Shown here: piece by piece, positions 9,621 through 19,000 of the stretch
How positions within the stretch are numbered: position 1 is the first letter of the stretch
Layout of the letters: every line of letters starts with the position of its first letter
Assembly: GCF_023822005.2 (NCBI RefSeq)
Contig: NZ_CP098806.1
Location: forward strand, 1,364,001 to 1,428,000
DNA length: 64,000 bases
Direction of reading: 5' to 3'
Source: Dyadobacter fanqingshengii
Lineage (GTDB): Bacteria; Bacteroidota; Bacteroidia; Cytophagales; Spirosomataceae
Notes under the pieces: model-generated
What the model saw: the letters and a program-made list of their open reading frames with translations, nothing else
Told to the model about the DNA's origin: nothing
Databases searched by the model: none
Program-made: the position numbers and the translations under genes

Positions 9621-10475
9621 ATGGAAACTGATAAAATTTGGTTCGTAACTGGTGCTTCAAAAGGATTGGGACTCACATTGGTTCAAAAACTGCTTGCGAG
9701 CGGCAACAAAGTAGCCGCCACTTCCAGGAGTCTGGAAGATCTGCAAAAGGCGGTGGGTAATGATAGCACGCAATTTTTACCACTGGCAACAAACCTCAAA
9801 AGCGAGGCAAGCGTGCAGGAAGCAATAGAAAAAACCGTCGCGCATTTTGGCCGTATAGACGTGGTTGTGAATAATGCAGGTTATGGGCTGCTGGGCAGCG
9901 TCGAAGAGCTTTCGGACAGCGAGGTGCGGGACAACTTTGAAGTGAATGTGTTCGGCATTTTCACTGTGATCCGCAAGGCGATGCCATATCTCCGCGCCCA
10001 ACGTTCCGGTCATATTTTGAACATTTCTTCTATTGGCGGATTCATGGGCGGTTTTCCCGGATTTGGCGCATATTGTGCTACCAAGTTTGCGGTTAATGGC
10101 CTTTCTGAATCGCTGGCTGAGGAAGTAAGGGCGTTCGGGGTGCATGTAACGATTGTGGAACCGGGCTATTTCAGGACAAATTTCCTGACAGATTCGTCCA
10201 TAGGCCTTCCAAAAATCCAAATTGAAGATTATAAGGAAGTACGCGATTCGCAAAACGCGCATCAGAATGAGATCAACGGAAAACAGCCGGGTGATCCGGA
10301 AAAAGCCGCAGACGCAATGATCCGCATTGTTTCCGAAGCGAACCCACCCATGAACTTGTTCCTCGGGAGCGACGCCTTCGCAATTGCTAACGGCAAAATC
10401 GCAGCCGTGCAAAAAGAGCTTGCAGACTGGCAAGACCTCACAGTTTCGACTGATTTTGAAGTAGAGGGGGTTTAG
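9621..10475 (+). CDS. Short-chain dehydrogenase/reductase (SDR)
   Basis: A 284-aa classical SDR. The N-terminus holds the dinucleotide-binding GASKGLG motif, followed by VVNNAGYG (NNAG motif), the catalytic Ser in ILNISSIGG, and YCATKFA, which supplies the catalytic Tyr and Lys (YxxxK). The enzyme should be a cytoplasmic NAD(P)-dependent oxidoreductase acting on an alcohol or ketone; the substrate cannot be told. I start it at the ATG at 9621 rather than the in-frame ATG at 9591, because the upstream one overlaps the likely -7 box and the extra ten residues do not belong to the SDR fold. It follows the AraC gene, which probably regulates it. Confidence 0.9.
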   Translation: METDKIWFVTGASKGLGLTLVQKLLASGNKVAATSRSLEDLQKAVGNDSTQFLPLATNLKSEASVQEAIEKTVAHFGRIDVVVNNAGYGLLGSVEELSDSEVRDNFEVNVFGIFTVIRKAMPYLRAQRSGHILNISSIGGFMGGFPGFGAYCATKFAVNGLSESLAEEVRAFGVHVTIVEPGYFRTNFLTDSSIGLPKIQIEDYKEVRDSQNAHQNEINGKQPGDPEKAADAMIRIVSEANPPMNLFLGSDAFAIANGKIAAVQKELADWQDLTVSTDFEVEGV

Positions 10476-10480
10476 GGTAA

Positions 10481-10554
10481 AAAATGCGCTGGCAGCCAGA
10501 GCGGACCGGGCAGCCGGGCACGTTACTTCCGAAGTAGCGTGCCAGCGTCATTTT
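10481..10554. repeat. Nested hairpin repeat at a convergent gene end (copy A)
   Basis: The outer arms AAAATGCGCTGGCA (10481-10494) and TGCCAGCGTCATTTT (10540-10554, one extra T) enclose an inner hairpin GGCACGTTAC (10517-10526) / GTAGCGTGCC (10534-10543). It lies between the 3' ends of the convergent dehydrogenase and GH97 genes and covers the GH97 stop codon, so it may act as a bidirectional terminator. The inner stem closely matches the one at 46168-46193, including a T-G mismatch at the same place. Confidence 0.6.
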
Positions 10555-12551
10555 GCCTTCAAACGAATCAAAAACCCGCCGCCTGGCGCCATTTTGATCT
10601 GTAACTTATCGGTCGAGGCCATTGCCTGTGATATCAATTTGTAATCCGCAGCATAGCGATCCGCATTTATACCATCTTCACAAATCGTTGCGTCGTATTT
10701 ATGTTGTTTCAAAAAGTCCAGTGACACATTTAATGTTCTCGGTGTGAGATCATTCATTGCGCCGATAAACCAGTCATTGCCCTTTTTCCGGGCGGTAACG
10801 ATGTAATCGCTCAGCTTTGCGTCGAGGACCATTGTGGTGTCCCAGGTTGTGGGAATGCTTCCGAGTAGGCTCATGAAATCGGGCTCCATCATGCCCTGTG
10901 AGGGATTTCCGGAGAAAAGCTGGATCGGGCTCTCATACACAACGAACATGGCCAACTGCTGCGTCCGGGTCCCGAAAGACATCACATTTTCTGCTATGGG
11001 TCGAAACGAGCTTTTGGTTCCGTTGCTTAGCAGACCGGGTTCGTAGTCCATTGGTCCGGAAGTCATTCTGATAAAGGGAAGCAGCAGATTGTGATCCGGC
11101 GTCGCTTTATCACTCCAAATGTTATATTCCGAACCTAAAACTGCCTCGCGGGTAAGCGCATGCGGATAAGTGCGGTTGAAGCCGGCGGGTTTAAAAGCGC
11201 CATGAAACATCAGCATAATCTTGTGGTTGGCGCAAGCCTGTGCCGTTTTATGATAAAAATCAACCGCTTTCTGATCGTCCCGGTCAATGAAATCGGTCAT
11301 AATAAAGTCTACGCCCCATTTATTAAACTGGTCCAGTGCAGGCTCCATTTGTTTATCGAGCGTCATGGCCAGTGTCCACATGCCCAGCTTGATTTGCTTG
11401 GATTTCGCGTAAGCAACAATTTCCTCCATATTGATCGACGGCGTGATCTTGAAGAGATCATTGTTATCGCTCCATCCCGCGTCCATCAGAACCTGCTCGA
11501 AACCAAACTGTTTCGCGAAATCAATGTAATACTTATAGGTTTCGGTATTAATGCCGCTCTTGAAAGGAACATTGAACAAATTTTCGGTAATAATCCATTC
11601 TTCAGTTGATTTTCGCGGCGTTATCCATGACGGATCGGGAACCCTGGAAGGCGAGGCAAGCCGATAAACCAGATCGTTTTCGGGAAGCATTCTGTCTTCC
11701 GGTGCAATGAGGATTACGCGCCAGGGAAATGCACGCGTTCCTTTTGTTTTGGCAATAAAATCTTCACGTTCGGAAACATAAACCTGCGAGTATTCACCTG
11801 CCAGCACTTTTTCCGCTTTCGGATATGGGGCGAACGCTCCCAGCAGCGTGCTCTTTCCGGTCCCGGTTAAAAACATTCCCGGATACGATTCCAGGTCCGA
11901 TTCGGTGATGATTATCTTGGGTGAATTCCCTGCCGCGAGCAAAACAGGCGTAAAGCAAAGGTTTTTAGCCAAGACGCTATCCAATGTTTTGATTTGGTAA
12001 GGCTCCTCGAAACTCGTGTGAAACTGGTCCTGATTCCCTCGCCGGACCACTTCCGGGAAATATAAATGCGGGTTGTCGGGAAAATTGAATGCTGCCAATT
12101 CATTCTTCACAATGATCGAATCTTTGAAAAATGTCTCGATCCGATAGGCTGCACCATCATTGTAAACCCGGAAAGTGAGCCGGAACGGCGCGGAAAAGCG
12201 AAACGATATTTCATTGTAAACGTCAGGAATATGCTTGCGTTTTTCAGGGACCGGCGAAACAATGACCTCATTCACCGACCTCGTGGTCACTTTCGGTTTG
12301 TTCAGCCGATCGGACAATTTGCCTTCATTTCCTAGAACAAGGTCAATCTGTGAAGGCGCGAGCAGCGGGGCGCCGTCGTAGGAAATGGCGTAGCTTACTG
12401 TCTTGTCAATATTAACGGAAAGCTTTGTTTTTCCATCGGGCGAAGATATTTCCCGGATCGTTGCTCCGTGTGCGACGAAAGAAAGCGCCAGCAAGCCAAA
12501 TAGCAAGACTCTCTGACTTAGCAAGATGGTGAACTGATGGGTGTGCGACAT
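10548..12551 (-). CDS. Glycoside hydrolase family 97 protein
   Basis: A 667-aa exported enzyme (signal peptide ending SFVAHGA) with the three GH97 parts: an N-terminal beta-sandwich beginning ISSPDGKTKLSVNIDKT, a central (beta/alpha)8 barrel (from about residue 310; FEQVLMDAGWSD, GVDFIMTDFIDRDDQ, MLMFHGAFKPAG, TREAVLGSEYN) and a C-terminal beta domain. GH97 contains inverting alpha-glucosidases (SusB) and retaining alpha-galactosidase-like members. The Asp in TDFIDRDDQ sits where the retaining group has its nucleophile, so I infer a retaining alpha-galactosidase-type or related activity rather than a SusB-type alpha-glucosidase. It is separate from both SusC/SusD loci and convergent with the dehydrogenase gene. 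Confidence 0.9.
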   Translation of the reverse strand: MSHTHQFTILLSQRVLLFGLLALSFVAHGATIREISSPDGKTKLSVNIDKTVSYAISYDGAPLLAPSQIDLVLGNEGKLSDRLNKPKVTTRSVNEVIVSPVPEKRKHIPDVYNEISFRFSAPFRLTFRVYNDGAAYRIETFFKDSIIVKNELAAFNFPDNPHLYFPEVVRRGNQDQFHTSFEEPYQIKTLDSVLAKNLCFTPVLLAAGNSPKIIITESDLESYPGMFLTGTGKSTLLGAFAPYPKAEKVLAGEYSQVYVSEREDFIAKTKGTRAFPWRVILIAPEDRMLPENDLVYRLASPSRVPDPSWITPRKSTEEWIITENLFNVPFKSGINTETYKYYIDFAKQFGFEQVLMDAGWSDNNDLFKITPSINMEEIVAYAKSKQIKLGMWTLAMTLDKQMEPALDQFNKWGVDFIMTDFIDRDDQKAVDFYHKTAQACANHKIMLMFHGAFKPAGFNRTYPHALTREAVLGSEYNIWSDKATPDHNLLLPFIRMTSGPMDYEPGLLSNGTKSSFRPIAENVMSFGTRTQQLAMFVVYESPIQLFSGNPSQGMMEPDFMSLLGSIPTTWDTTMVLDAKLSDYIVTARKKGNDWFIGAMNDLTPRTLNVSLDFLKQHKYDATICEDGINADRYAADYKLISQAMASTDKLQIKMAPGGGFLIRLKAK

Positions 12552-12665
12552 CCCTGATCTGATAAATTCCTATTTCACCTTAATGTAAGAAAATCCGTGA
12601 AAATAATTACTTTGCTGTTAAATTGACATTCTTAAAAACGGAAAAAACAGCACCGTAGAACCTGC

Positions 12666-14030
12666 ATGGATTACTTTCTCGTTTCGTTCTTCCTGATCCA
12701 GTATGTTCGGTCATCATTGCATACAAGTACCAGCCTTCCGGATTGGGACCGCACATTGCTGATAGGCCGATATGTGAGCATTGCATTAATTGCGACTTAC
12801 TATGTGTCGGACACCCCGGATTGGTTCAGTTGGATCTGGCATGTTTTCATGATCCTGATCATCTACATTCTTTACACCAAAGAAGATTTTAGTCCGATCA
12901 GGTCAGTTACTCAGTCTGTTATTCCATTTGTAGCCATATCCATCATCAGTGATATACTGGAAGTTGCAGCTCCGAAATTTTATGAGGATTACGACGACTG
13001 GTTCAACATTGCCACTTCTTTTGCATTTGTACTATGCTTCGTCATCTGGTTTTATGCTCAGAAGCAACGAAAAATCCTTTTAAAAGAACGGGAAGACCGG
13101 CTGCGTGAAGAAATGGCAAGCAAGGCGCAAAAGGAATCACTGGAATATCTTGTTGCTGAGCGCACAATGGAACTCACGGCACAAAAAGAAGAACTGCAAA
13201 AAGCGATCGAAGACCTGAAATCGACTCAGAACCAGTTGATCCAGAGTGAAAAGATGGCCTCGCTCGGTGAGCTTACTGCAGGCATTGCGCACGAGATCCA
13301 AAACCCGCTGAATTTTGTCAACAACTTTTCTGAGGTGTCTGTTGAGCTTTGCCAGGAGTTGGAAGAAGAAGTGGACAAAACAGCGATTTCCGATGAGGAT
13401 AAAGATTATATCAAAGGCATTATCGCCGATCTGAGCCAAAACCAGCAAAAGATAACGCACCACGGTAAACGCGCAGATTCGATTGTGAAAGGAATGCTTC
13501 AGCATTCCCGCGCTTCCTCGGGCGAGAAGGAAGCGGTGGAGATCAATGCATTGGCAGACGAATATATGCGGCTTGCTTATCACGGCTTGCGCGCCAAGGA
13601 CAAGGAATTTAATGCAGCATTGGTTACCGACTTTGATCCGAACATTGGCAAAGTCATGGTGATGCCGCAGGATCTCGGAAGGGTTTTTCTGAATCTTTTT
13701 ACCAATGCATTTTACGCCGTAGCCGAGAAAAAACGAATGTTGACCGAGGCCGGCAAGCTGAATGATTATAAGCCGGAAGTGAAAATTTCCACCAAAATGT
13801 TCGCCGGCAAGCTCTATATAAGGGTTACCGACAATGGCACGGGCATGCCGGATCAGGTAAAAGCCAAGATATTTCAGCCGTTCTTCACGACGAAGCCAAC
13901 AGGGCAGGGCACAGGGCTGGGCCTTTCAATGAGTTATGATATCATTACCAATGCCCACAACGGAATGCTGGACGTGGAGACCATTCCGGGAGAAAAAACC
14001 GAGTTCAAAATTACAATTCCAATCGCCTGA
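12666..14030 (+). CDS. Membrane sensor histidine kinase
   Basis: A 454-aa protein with about four membrane helices in the first 135 residues, a long charged coiled coil (about 137-200) and a C-terminal kinase core. The phosphorylated His is H209 in GIAHEIQNPLNF. The ATPase domain has the N box (LGRVFLNLFTNAFYAV), the G1 box (TDNGTGMP) and the G2 box (GTGLGLSMSYDI). No extracytoplasmic sensor domain is seen, so it may sense the membrane or act through its helices. Its stop codon is 27 bp before the receiver gene, which is followed by a receiver-cyclase fusion and an HD protein, so these four genes look like one operon. The kinase is the natural phosphodonor for the two receivers. Confidence 0.93.
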   Translation: MDYFLVSFFLIQYVRSSLHTSTSLPDWDRTLLIGRYVSIALIATYYVSDTPDWFSWIWHVFMILIIYILYTKEDFSPIRSVTQSVIPFVAISIISDILEVAAPKFYEDYDDWFNIATSFAFVLCFVIWFYAQKQRKILLKEREDRLREEMASKAQKESLEYLVAERTMELTAQKEELQKAIEDLKSTQNQLIQSEKMASLGELTAGIAHEIQNPLNFVNNFSEVSVELCQELEEEVDKTAISDEDKDYIKGIIADLSQNQQKITHHGKRADSIVKGMLQHSRASSGEKEAVEINALADEYMRLAYHGLRAKDKEFNAALVTDFDPNIGKVMVMPQDLGRVFLNLFTNAFYAVAEKKRMLTEAGKLNDYKPEVKISTKMFAGKLYIRVTDNGTGMPDQVKAKIFQPFFTTKPTGQGTGLGLSMSYDIITNAHNGMLDVETIPGEKTEFKITIPIA

Positions 14031-14057
14031 TTAGGTCAGCGCTTTACTGATTTAAAT

Positions 14058-14432
14058 ATGAAAATACTTGTAGTGGATGACGAGGAAGACGTTAAGTCGC
14101 TTTTTGAACAAAAATTCAGGAAGGAGATCCGTAGCGCACAGTTTGAATTTTCATTTGCTTTTTCAGGTGAGGAAGCGCTGCATTTTATGGCTGAGCATCC
14201 TTCCGAAGTGGTCATGATCCTGTCGGATATTAATATGCCGGGCATGAGCGGTATAGAGTTGTTGAAGACGATCCGTAAAGACTTCCCTGCCGCACCGCCG
14301 CAAGTGATGATGATAACGGCTTATGGCGATAGCAACAACCATGATCAGGCAATGCAGCTTGGAGCGGATGATTTTTTGACGAAGCCTGTCAATTTTGTTG
14401 AATTAAAAGAGAAATTGCTGAAAACCCTATGA
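14058..14432 (+). CDS. Single-domain response regulator (lone receiver)
   Basis: A 124-aa receiver domain with no output domain. Visible landmarks are the acidic pair in VVDDEED (residues 5-11), phospho-acceptor D57 in [12 protein letters not shown], the Thr in MITAYGD and the conserved Lys in LTKPVNF. It overlaps the next gene by 4 bp (ATGA), indicating translational coupling. Its sequence closely resembles the receiver of the next protein (both begin with ILVVDDE and share the QKFR and LSDINMP stretches), so the two probably arose by tandem duplication. It could shuttle phosphate or compete with the cyclase receiver for the kinase (inference). Confidence 0.93.
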   Translation: MKILVVDDEEDVKSLFEQKFRKEIRSAQFEFSFAFSGEEALHFMAEHPSEVVMILSDINMPGMSGIELLKTIRKDFPAAPPQVMMITAYGDSNNHDQAMQLGADDFLTKPVNFVELKEKLLKTL

Positions 14433-15475
14433 AAGCCAAAATACTGGTTGTGGATGATGAAGCAGATCTGCAATTGCTGATCAAGCAGAAATTCAGACGA
14501 CAGATCCGCGAGCAGGAATACGAATTTATCTTCGCCGAAAACGGCTATAAGGCCCTCGAAGCACTCGTAGAGCACCCTGATACGGACATGGTGCTGAGTG
14601 ACATCAATATGCCCGAGATGGATGGACTGACGCTGCTCATCCGCCTGGGTGAGCTGAGCCCGATCCTCAAATCGGTGATCGTGTCTGCTTACGGCGACAT
14701 GGACAACATTCGCACGGCCATGAACCGGGGCGCATTTGACTTTCTTACCAAACCCATTGATTTTAAGGATCTTGAAGTCACAATGGAGAAGACGCTTACC
14801 TATGTGGCGCAGCTGCGGGAAACGCTGAAAGCCGTTCGTGAAAATGATATTTTGCGCATGTATGTGGATTCTTCCGTCCTCCAATTTATGACGCAGGATA
14901 CTTTTGAAAGATCGCTGATGACGAGCGAGAACATTGAAGCAACGGTCGTTTTTATGGACATGTGCGGGTTCACTTCCATTTCCGAAAACGAACCGGCAGA
15001 TCTGGTGGTGAAACTCATCAACAAGTATTTTGATGTAATGGTCAAAGAAATCATTGCGCAAGGCGGCCTGGTCGATAAATTCATGGGAGACGCGGTTATG
15101 GCCGTTTTTCGCGGTGAATATCATTTGGACCGTGCTATTGAAACATCGCTGGCCGTCAGAAACCAGATCAATAATTTTAAGGAAGAGCGTGAAGGGCATT
15201 CGGGTTATTTTCCAAAGGTGTCCATTGGCATTAATTCCGGCGAAATGGTCTCGGGGAACATTGGTTCTGCGGCACTGAAAAGGCTGGATTATACGGTCAT
15301 CGGCGACGCTGTTAATGTTGCCCAACGTCTGCAAAATGCGGCAAAACCAGGTCAGGTTTTACTGCCCGAATCTGCTTACCTTGCTGTTAAGGAAGCATTT
15401 AATTGTAATCTGGTGGGAGAGGTTGTGCTTAAAAATAAGGCAAATCCCGTCAAGATCTACGAAGTTCTGGAATAG
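14429..15475 (+). CDS. Response regulator with class III adenylate cyclase output domain
   Basis: A 348-aa protein. Residues 1-125 are a receiver domain with phospho-acceptor D58 ([11 protein letters not shown]). Residues 170-345 are a class III nucleotidyl cyclase. The two metal-binding Asp residues are D177 ([11 protein letters not shown]) and D221 ([11 protein letters not shown]), the purine-selecting pair is K217 and D287 (the adenine type), and the transition-state Asn and Arg are N296 and R300 (VNVAQRLQ). All essential residues are therefore present and the predicted product is cAMP. The gene overlaps the lone receiver gene by 4 bp and is followed after 2 bp by the HD gene. Cyclase output should depend on phosphorylation by the upstream kinase. 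A cyclic-nucleotide-binding protein is encoded just downstream on the other strand. Confidence 0.92.
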   Translation: MKAKILVVDDEADLQLLIKQKFRRQIREQEYEFIFAENGYKALEALVEHPDTDMVLSDINMPEMDGLTLLIRLGELSPILKSVIVSAYGDMDNIRTAMNRGAFDFLTKPIDFKDLEVTMEKTLTYVAQLRETLKAVRENDILRMYVDSSVLQFMTQDTFERSLMTSENIEATVVFMDMCGFTSISENEPADLVVKLINKYFDVMVKEIIAQGGLVDKFMGDAVMAVFRGEYHLDRAIETSLAVRNQINNFKEEREGHSGYFPKVSIGINSGEMVSGNIGSAALKRLDYTVIGDAVNVAQRLQNAAKPGQVLLPESAYLAVKEAFNCNLVGEVVLKNKANPVKIYEVLE

Positions 15476-15477
15476 CC

Positions 15478-16047
15478 ATGAATGTTGAAAAAGCAGAAGT
15501 TTTTATCGTCGATCAGTTTCGGCGGAGGTTGTCGGACACACTTTATTATCACGGTTTGCACCACACGCTGGACGTTGCCAATGCCGCATTGCACCTGGCC
15601 AATCTGGAAGGCGTTACGGACAGGGAGGAGCGGGATCTGCTGAAAACAGCGGCCTTGTATCACGATGCCGGCTTCATGTACACATACAAGGAGCATGAGC
15701 AGGAAGGGTGCAGGATCGCCCGCGAAGCATTGCCCCGTTTCGGTTACAGTCCCGAACAGATCGAAACCATTTGCGGAATGATCATGGCGACACAAATTCC
15801 CCAAAGTCCGAAAACACATTTGGAACAAATCGTTTGTGACGCTGACCTGGATTATCTGGGCCGCGCAGACTTTGAACCCATTGCCGAAACATTATACAGG
15901 GAGCTTAAAGCCAGAGATATGGTAACCGATATCGACGCCTGGAATGCCATACAGGTAAAATTCATTGGCGCGCACAAATACTGGACCGCATCGGCGCAGC
16001 GCCTGCGGGAGCTTCCTAAGCAGACGAACCTGAAAACATTATTATAA
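15478..16047 (+). CDS. HD-domain phosphohydrolase
   Basis: A 189-aa soluble protein with an HD metal-dependent phosphohydrolase domain. The metal ligands are visible as GLHHTLDVA (about residues 23-31), the HD doublet in ALYHDAGF (about residues 60-67), and the Asp in CDADLDYLG further on. Family members hydrolyse nucleotides, cyclic nucleotides or other phosphates. It begins 2 bp after the cyclase stop codon, so translation is probably coupled and the two proteins may act on the same signal, for example as cyclase and phosphodiesterase; that is inference, because the specificity cannot be read from the motif. Its 3' end overlaps the convergent transporter-like gene by 6 bp. Confidence 0.85.
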   Translation: MNVEKAEVFIVDQFRRRLSDTLYYHGLHHTLDVANAALHLANLEGVTDREERDLLKTAALYHDAGFMYTYKEHEQEGCRIAREALPRFGYSPEQIETICGMIMATQIPQSPKTHLEQIVCDADLDYLGRADFEPIAETLYRELKARDMVTDIDAWNAIQVKFIGAHKYWTASAQRLRELPKQTNLKTLL

Positions 16048-19000
16048 CAAGCGCATTTTCTCGTTCTGCGCACGGATCCGCTGGCAGAGGATGCGCAGCA
16101 CATTCCTCAGGATCTCGTCGCGTTCTTCCATTAGTTCGAAGAAATCCTCCTGATCAATGCGGAAAACCAGCGTATCTGTTTCTGCAACAGTTGTTGCCGA
16201 TCTTGGCTCAGTATCGAGTAAGGCCAGTTCCCCAAAAATCTCGCCCTTATCAAATAATGCGAGCTGTTTTTTCCCATCGTAAATGCCAATTTGCCCCGTA
16301 TAAATAATATACATGGAATCACCCGGATCTCCTTTCGCAAAAATTTCCTGGCTGTCGCTATACGTGATTTCTTTCATGATCGGCGCAATCGAGCTGAGCA
16401 CGTTTTCGGGAGTTTGGGCAAAAAGTTGTGTGTTTTTCAAAACAATCACTCGTTCCATTTCTGAAATTTGCTGGGAAGTTTCTGCGTGTTTCATAGGATT
16501 TGTTGTGAGATTAAGGATCGAAGCATCCGCGTTTGTTGCCAATTTAATGCGAACTGCGTCCCGGATAAGACGCGAAGAATGGGTGTGAAGATTTGCTATC
16601 AGCGCAAGATCGTTCTGATCATTGCTTTTGGCGATGGCCAATGCAATGGTCCATTCCGTAAATAATTTTTCTTTTTGTGTCAAAATGTAAGGGATCAGCG
16701 ATACGCCGGATTCCTGGTTTCCCATGTACTGGCGCAATGCCTCACGCTTTTTTTGAATGGGGATATTTTCAAACAATGCATGTAAGGAAGGATACAGCAC
16801 GCGGGGCAAAAGGCTCTCGATCATTTCCAGAGAATTGGCCCTTTTTTCGCGTGACGCATGTCTGATTCCCTTCCAGGCATTCTGCACGGCGTCCTTATCA
16901 TACTGCATCATAAACAGATAAAAAAGTCGCTGGCTTGTCAGTTCGAGTTCATAATCCAATGTGTTGTTCCAGGCTTCATCCGCTTCGTTTTCGTCCATGC
17001 CGCTCAAAAGCATAGACGCATGAAACAATTCCTTTTCAACGAACTCAGAAATAATTTGCTTATAGTCAGCCATTAACGAGTAATTGGTCAATGCTTTCAG
17101 CGCTGCCCGATGGATATAAGTATCAATGTTTTTAAAATGTACGTTACTTTCTGAACTTATCAAATTTATATTATGGTAAATATTTTTAATAAGTTTAAAA
17201 AGTATTTGAAGTATATATTCGTGCTTTGTTTTTTCTGCAACTCTTATGAGCGTATGAATGCGCTCCTGGGACAGATCATTGTGCAGCCACTCTTCCACAA
17301 TGCTGATACCCGAGTCGCCGGATTTGATCAGCGAAGCCACGGTTTGCCTGGACAATGAGCCGGTGAGTAACGGTTTCAATTCACGTAAAAGCTGGGGTGA
17401 GCCCACGGTTGCGGCCACTTCCAAAGCATAGTTCCGAACTTTTTCCGAGCCGTTGCGGAGGCAGGTTTTTACAAATTCTTCCTGCGCTTTCAGTCCCGTG
17501 GTTTTCACACAATCCAATGCAATCAACTGCGCATCTTCCTGCTCCGACAGGAATAGCCGGCGTAATGTGCCGTGAATAAGCGGCAATGCTTTGCCAGCTT
17601 CCCAACTTCCCAAAATCGATCCTTTTACGATGTCCAGATCTTCATGCGCCAGAAATCGGGCCAGTTGCTCGTCTGTCAACTGGGATTTTGAAGCGGCAAT
17701 TCTGACGGCCAGCGTTTGGCAAGCCGTGTCCGGCTCGGTCTCAATGTATTTAAGAAATGTATCTGAAAGCTCCGGTTTTTCAAGTCCCGCAAGGGTTTGC
17801 AATGTTTTCAGGCGAACGGCCGTGATTGGATTTTTGAGCAGCAAATCAACGTTTTTGCGGAAAACGGATTCCTTATTGCGAGCCAGCCAATCGATCGCGT
17901 TGAGGACTTCTTCCTTTCGTTCGCTCTTCAAATTCTCCGTGATGATAGGCAATGCTTCGGATGGAGATGCCATTTCACCGCTCCTTATGAACCTTTTGCT
18001 GATCGCATTTTTCAATTCCTGAATGTAATGCCCGTATGCTTTCCGGAAAATAAGCAGCGCCGCCACAGCAAACAGGAGGGAGAGATCGAATGTAAGGCTG
18101 ATGTTGCTGAGTTTTTGCGTGTAAATGATCCATAGCAAACCGCCCGCTATCAGCATACCCAATGGTTCAAACAGGCCTTTGGCCAATGTATGGCCTTTTA
18201 ACCGCGTTTTGGTTGAAAGCGGTTGGAATAACACAAGAAAAACAGGATCGAAAATGGTTCGCCTGACCAGTTCAAAAAGCAGGTAAGCTGCACAGTAGTA
18301 GACCAGTAAAGAAGGTTCGTCTTTTCTGAAATAGGATGAAATGAGCAAACCAAGCGATATCACAATGGTGGTCAGCGGCAATAGGAACAGTGTAAGCTTC
18401 ACGCCAAACCGTTCAACCGTTTTACCCGAAAAAATCAGTTTTACAAATGTAGCAATCACATAAGTGACTGATAATAATGTTCCTACAAAGCCAATTACAT
18501 CGTGCTGACTATGGAATTTGTATTTGACATTGACAAAAAAGTGATATTCGATCCAGGTTGCAGCGGCGGCAACGAGCACCATGCCCAGGCAAAGCGAGGT
18601 GAGGAGCTTATTTCCACCGAAATATTTCTGAATGATCTTTGAATCCGAGGCCGAAATCTGTCTCGGCCGGGCGTGATGCGGATTGGGAATTTCGGTGAAC
18701 CTGAATGTCAGGATCTGGGTGTAAAAGGCCAGCGCAAAAAACACCAGGGAAATGACCAGCAAGATCATTAGAACCGAGGGAGAATGGATCAAAACGGCCA
18801 AAACAGCACCCAGCGCTTTGGCAGGCATATCACCAGAACCAATGACGCTGAACAGCCTTTTGCTTTGACGCACATCAAAAACCAATGCAGATAAGCCCCA
18901 GAATTCCAGATTAATGAGCAGGTAAATGATCCGGTAACCCACCATAATGGCGATCGCCGTCGCAATGCCATGACCAGCCCAAAGCAGGCCCATCACCACC

